Shown: positions 62,956 through 64,000 of the stretch, piece by piece
Layout of the letters: every line of letters begins with the position of its first letter
Position numbering within the stretch: position 1 is the first letter of the stretch
Origin: Hymenobacter siberiensis
Lineage (GTDB): Bacteria; Bacteroidota; Bacteroidia; Cytophagales; Hymenobacteraceae
Assembly: GCF_018967865.2 (NCBI RefSeq)
Contig: NZ_JAHLZY020000001.1
Span: 2,852,001-2,916,000 of the forward strand
Direction: 5' to 3'
Length of the DNA: 64,000 nucleotides
Made by a program: the position numbers and the translations under genes
The notes under the pieces: generated by a model
Databases searched by the model: none
Seen by the model: the letters and a program-made list of their open reading frames with translations, nothing else
What the model was told of the DNA's origin: nothing

Positions 62956-64000
62956 TTACTTCACGTTGAACAGCAAGCCCACGTACACCAGCCGGCCAAT
63001 TTGCGGGCCGCCGATAATCTGGATGTTCGCGTCATCGAACAGGTTCGAGCCGCCGAGCTGCAGCGTGGTGGCGAGTTTGGGCAGCGTGTAGCCCAGGTAG
63101 GCATCGGCGGTGCGGTAAGTGTGCACCTGGCCGGCGGCGAAGGGCATTTCCTGGTAGTGGCCTTCAATCCAGCGGTAGTTCACCGAGTAGGTCAGGTTTT
63201 TCAGCACGGTACCGTTGGCTCCCACGTTGAACTTGTGTTTCGGCGTGTTGAAGAACGTGCGGAAACCATTGGGCAGGTTGCTGCGGTCCAGCACATTCAG
63301 CGAGTAGTTGCCGGTCAGGTTCAGGCCACGGTTCAGGTAGTAGGTCAGGGCGAAGGTGGCCCCCTGCGTCCGTACCTCCTGGGCGAAGTTGTAGGAAGCG
63401 AAAATGATACGGGCCGACGAGGCCTTGGAATCGGTGAAACCCGACTGCAGGCCGGCATTCACCTGCTGCTCGGTGGGGCGGGTGCCGTCCACGTTGCCCA
63501 CGAATGCCGTGCCGCCGATAAAGTCGTTGTAGCGGCTGTTGAAATAGCTGGCATCAACGTACACATTCGGCAGAATTGCGCCCTTGTAGCCCACTTCCAC
63601 CGTGTTCACGCGCTCCAGGCGCAGCTTGTCGAACGATACCTGGAAGCCGGCCAGCGGCGTCACGCCCGGCGTGTACGACTGCCCCTGGGCATTGGCGAAG
63701 CCGTAGCCCTGAAAGCCATTGCCCACGTTGCCCAACAGAATGAACGAGCGTTGGTCCGACAACAGGTACTGGTCGGTTTGCGAGGGGCTGCGGAAGGCCT
63801 GCCCGTAGCTGGCCCGGAAGTTATGCTGCTTGCGCTCGCCCACCGAGTACACGGCGGCCACGCGGGGCGAAAACGAAGGGTCGAAATTCTTGAACGCATC
63901 GACCCGGCCCGCGAAGGCCAGCTTCAAGCGGTCGTCGAGCAGCGTTTGGGTGAGCTGGGCGTAGCCACCAAACTCGTGGTTCAGAATGCGCTCCCCGTTC
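62956..64000 (-). CDS. TonB-dependent receptor, C-terminal part, truncated by window edge
   Basis: The reverse strand is open from the window end to the stop at 62956, about 348 residues of outer membrane barrel. ASYGQAFRSPSQTDQYLL, RVNTVEVGYKGAILPNVYVDASYFNSRYNDFIGG, YSVNYRWIEGHYQE and the ending GGSNLFDDANIQIIGGPQIGRLVYVGLLFNVK are typical of TonB-dependent receptors with an aromatic-type terminal strand. Plug and start lie outside. The size of the visible barrel suggests a large Bacteroidetes receptor, perhaps with an N-terminal carboxypeptidase-like domain, but that part cannot be seen. Confidence 0.88.
   Translation of the reverse strand, partial: NGERILNHEFGGYAQLTQTLLDDRLKLAFAGRVDAFKNFDPSFSPRVAAVYSVGERKQHNFRASYGQAFRSPSQTDQYLLSDQRSFILLGNVGNGFQGYGFANAQGQSYTPGVTPLAGFQVSFDKLRLERVNTVEVGYKGAILPNVYVDASYFNSRYNDFIGGTAFVGNVDGTRPTEQQVNAGLQSGFTDSKASSARIIFASYNFAQEVRTQGATFALTYYLNRGLNLTGNYSLNVLDRSNLPNGFRTFFNTPKHKFNVGANGTVLKNLTYSVNYRWIEGHYQEMPFAAGQVHTYRTADAYLGYTLPKLATTLQLGGSNLFDDANIQIIGGPQIGRLVYVGLLFNVK

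Overview
The window looks like a piece of a high-GC Bacteroidetes chromosome, most likely a Hymenobacter-type member of the Cytophagales. The evidence is the strict Bacteroidetes promoter signature (TTTG, about 19 bp, TAnnTTTG) in front of several genes, the many Bacteroidetes-style lipoproteins and TonB-dependent receptors, and dense long inverted repeats of the 'CATGCTGAGC...' and 'GTAGGGGCGGGG' kinds that I associate with Hymenobacter. I see no rRNA, tRNA or CRISPR array. Two AT-rich patches (about 50.2-50.9 kb and 59.3-61.4 kb) look imported.

Layout. 1-3.5 kb: an AI-2E-type permease cut by the window edge, paaE with its own TetR gene and a clear promoter-operator, then a second TetR gene beside an operator-promoter that now drives only a very short terminated transcript. 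3.7-8.9 kb: a CLC channel, a flavoprotein, a small membrane protein and a divergent diadenylate-cyclase-domain protein. 8.9-10.3 kb: an IS701-like element inserted in one arm of a perfect hairpin. 10.3-20 kb: aldo/keto reductase, a lipoprotein-SCO-cytochrome c set, SseB-like protein, M28 peptidase, slipin, DUF2911 protein and an SDR/DUF2867 protein. 21-28.8 kb: topoisomerase III, a GAF protein, a lipoprotein gene broken by one TGA, a 42-bp array of operator-like palindromes, and an amino acid permease. 28.9-32 kb: an ATP-grasp plus flavin monooxygenase operon preceded by a six-cysteine leader peptide. 32-41 kb: TonB receptor, M1 aminopeptidase, and a bicarbonate/sulfate-type SulP transporter with one normal and one degenerate carbonic anhydrase. 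40.7-50 kb: a two-component system, a PaoABC-like molybdenum hydroxylase operon, and katG. 50.2-52.7 kb: a toxin-antitoxin operon split by an IS5-family insertion. 53-59 kb: a complete RND efflux operon. 59.3-61.3 kb: an AT-rich 330-codon gene split by a second IS5-like element. 61.7-64 kb: an XdhC-type molybdenum enzyme maturation factor and a truncated TonB receptor.

The genes that work together most clearly are the tripartite pump (53-59 kb), the PaoABC-like enzyme with the XdhC-like factor, SulP with carbonic anhydrases, and the sulfur-type operon behind the cysteine leader. Much of the noncoding DNA is repeat: at least a dozen long inverted repeats, a direct repeat pair, and several patches of roughly seven-base short tandem repeats, some of which have entered coding sequences (topB linker, flavoprotein ends, permease and response regulator C-termini).
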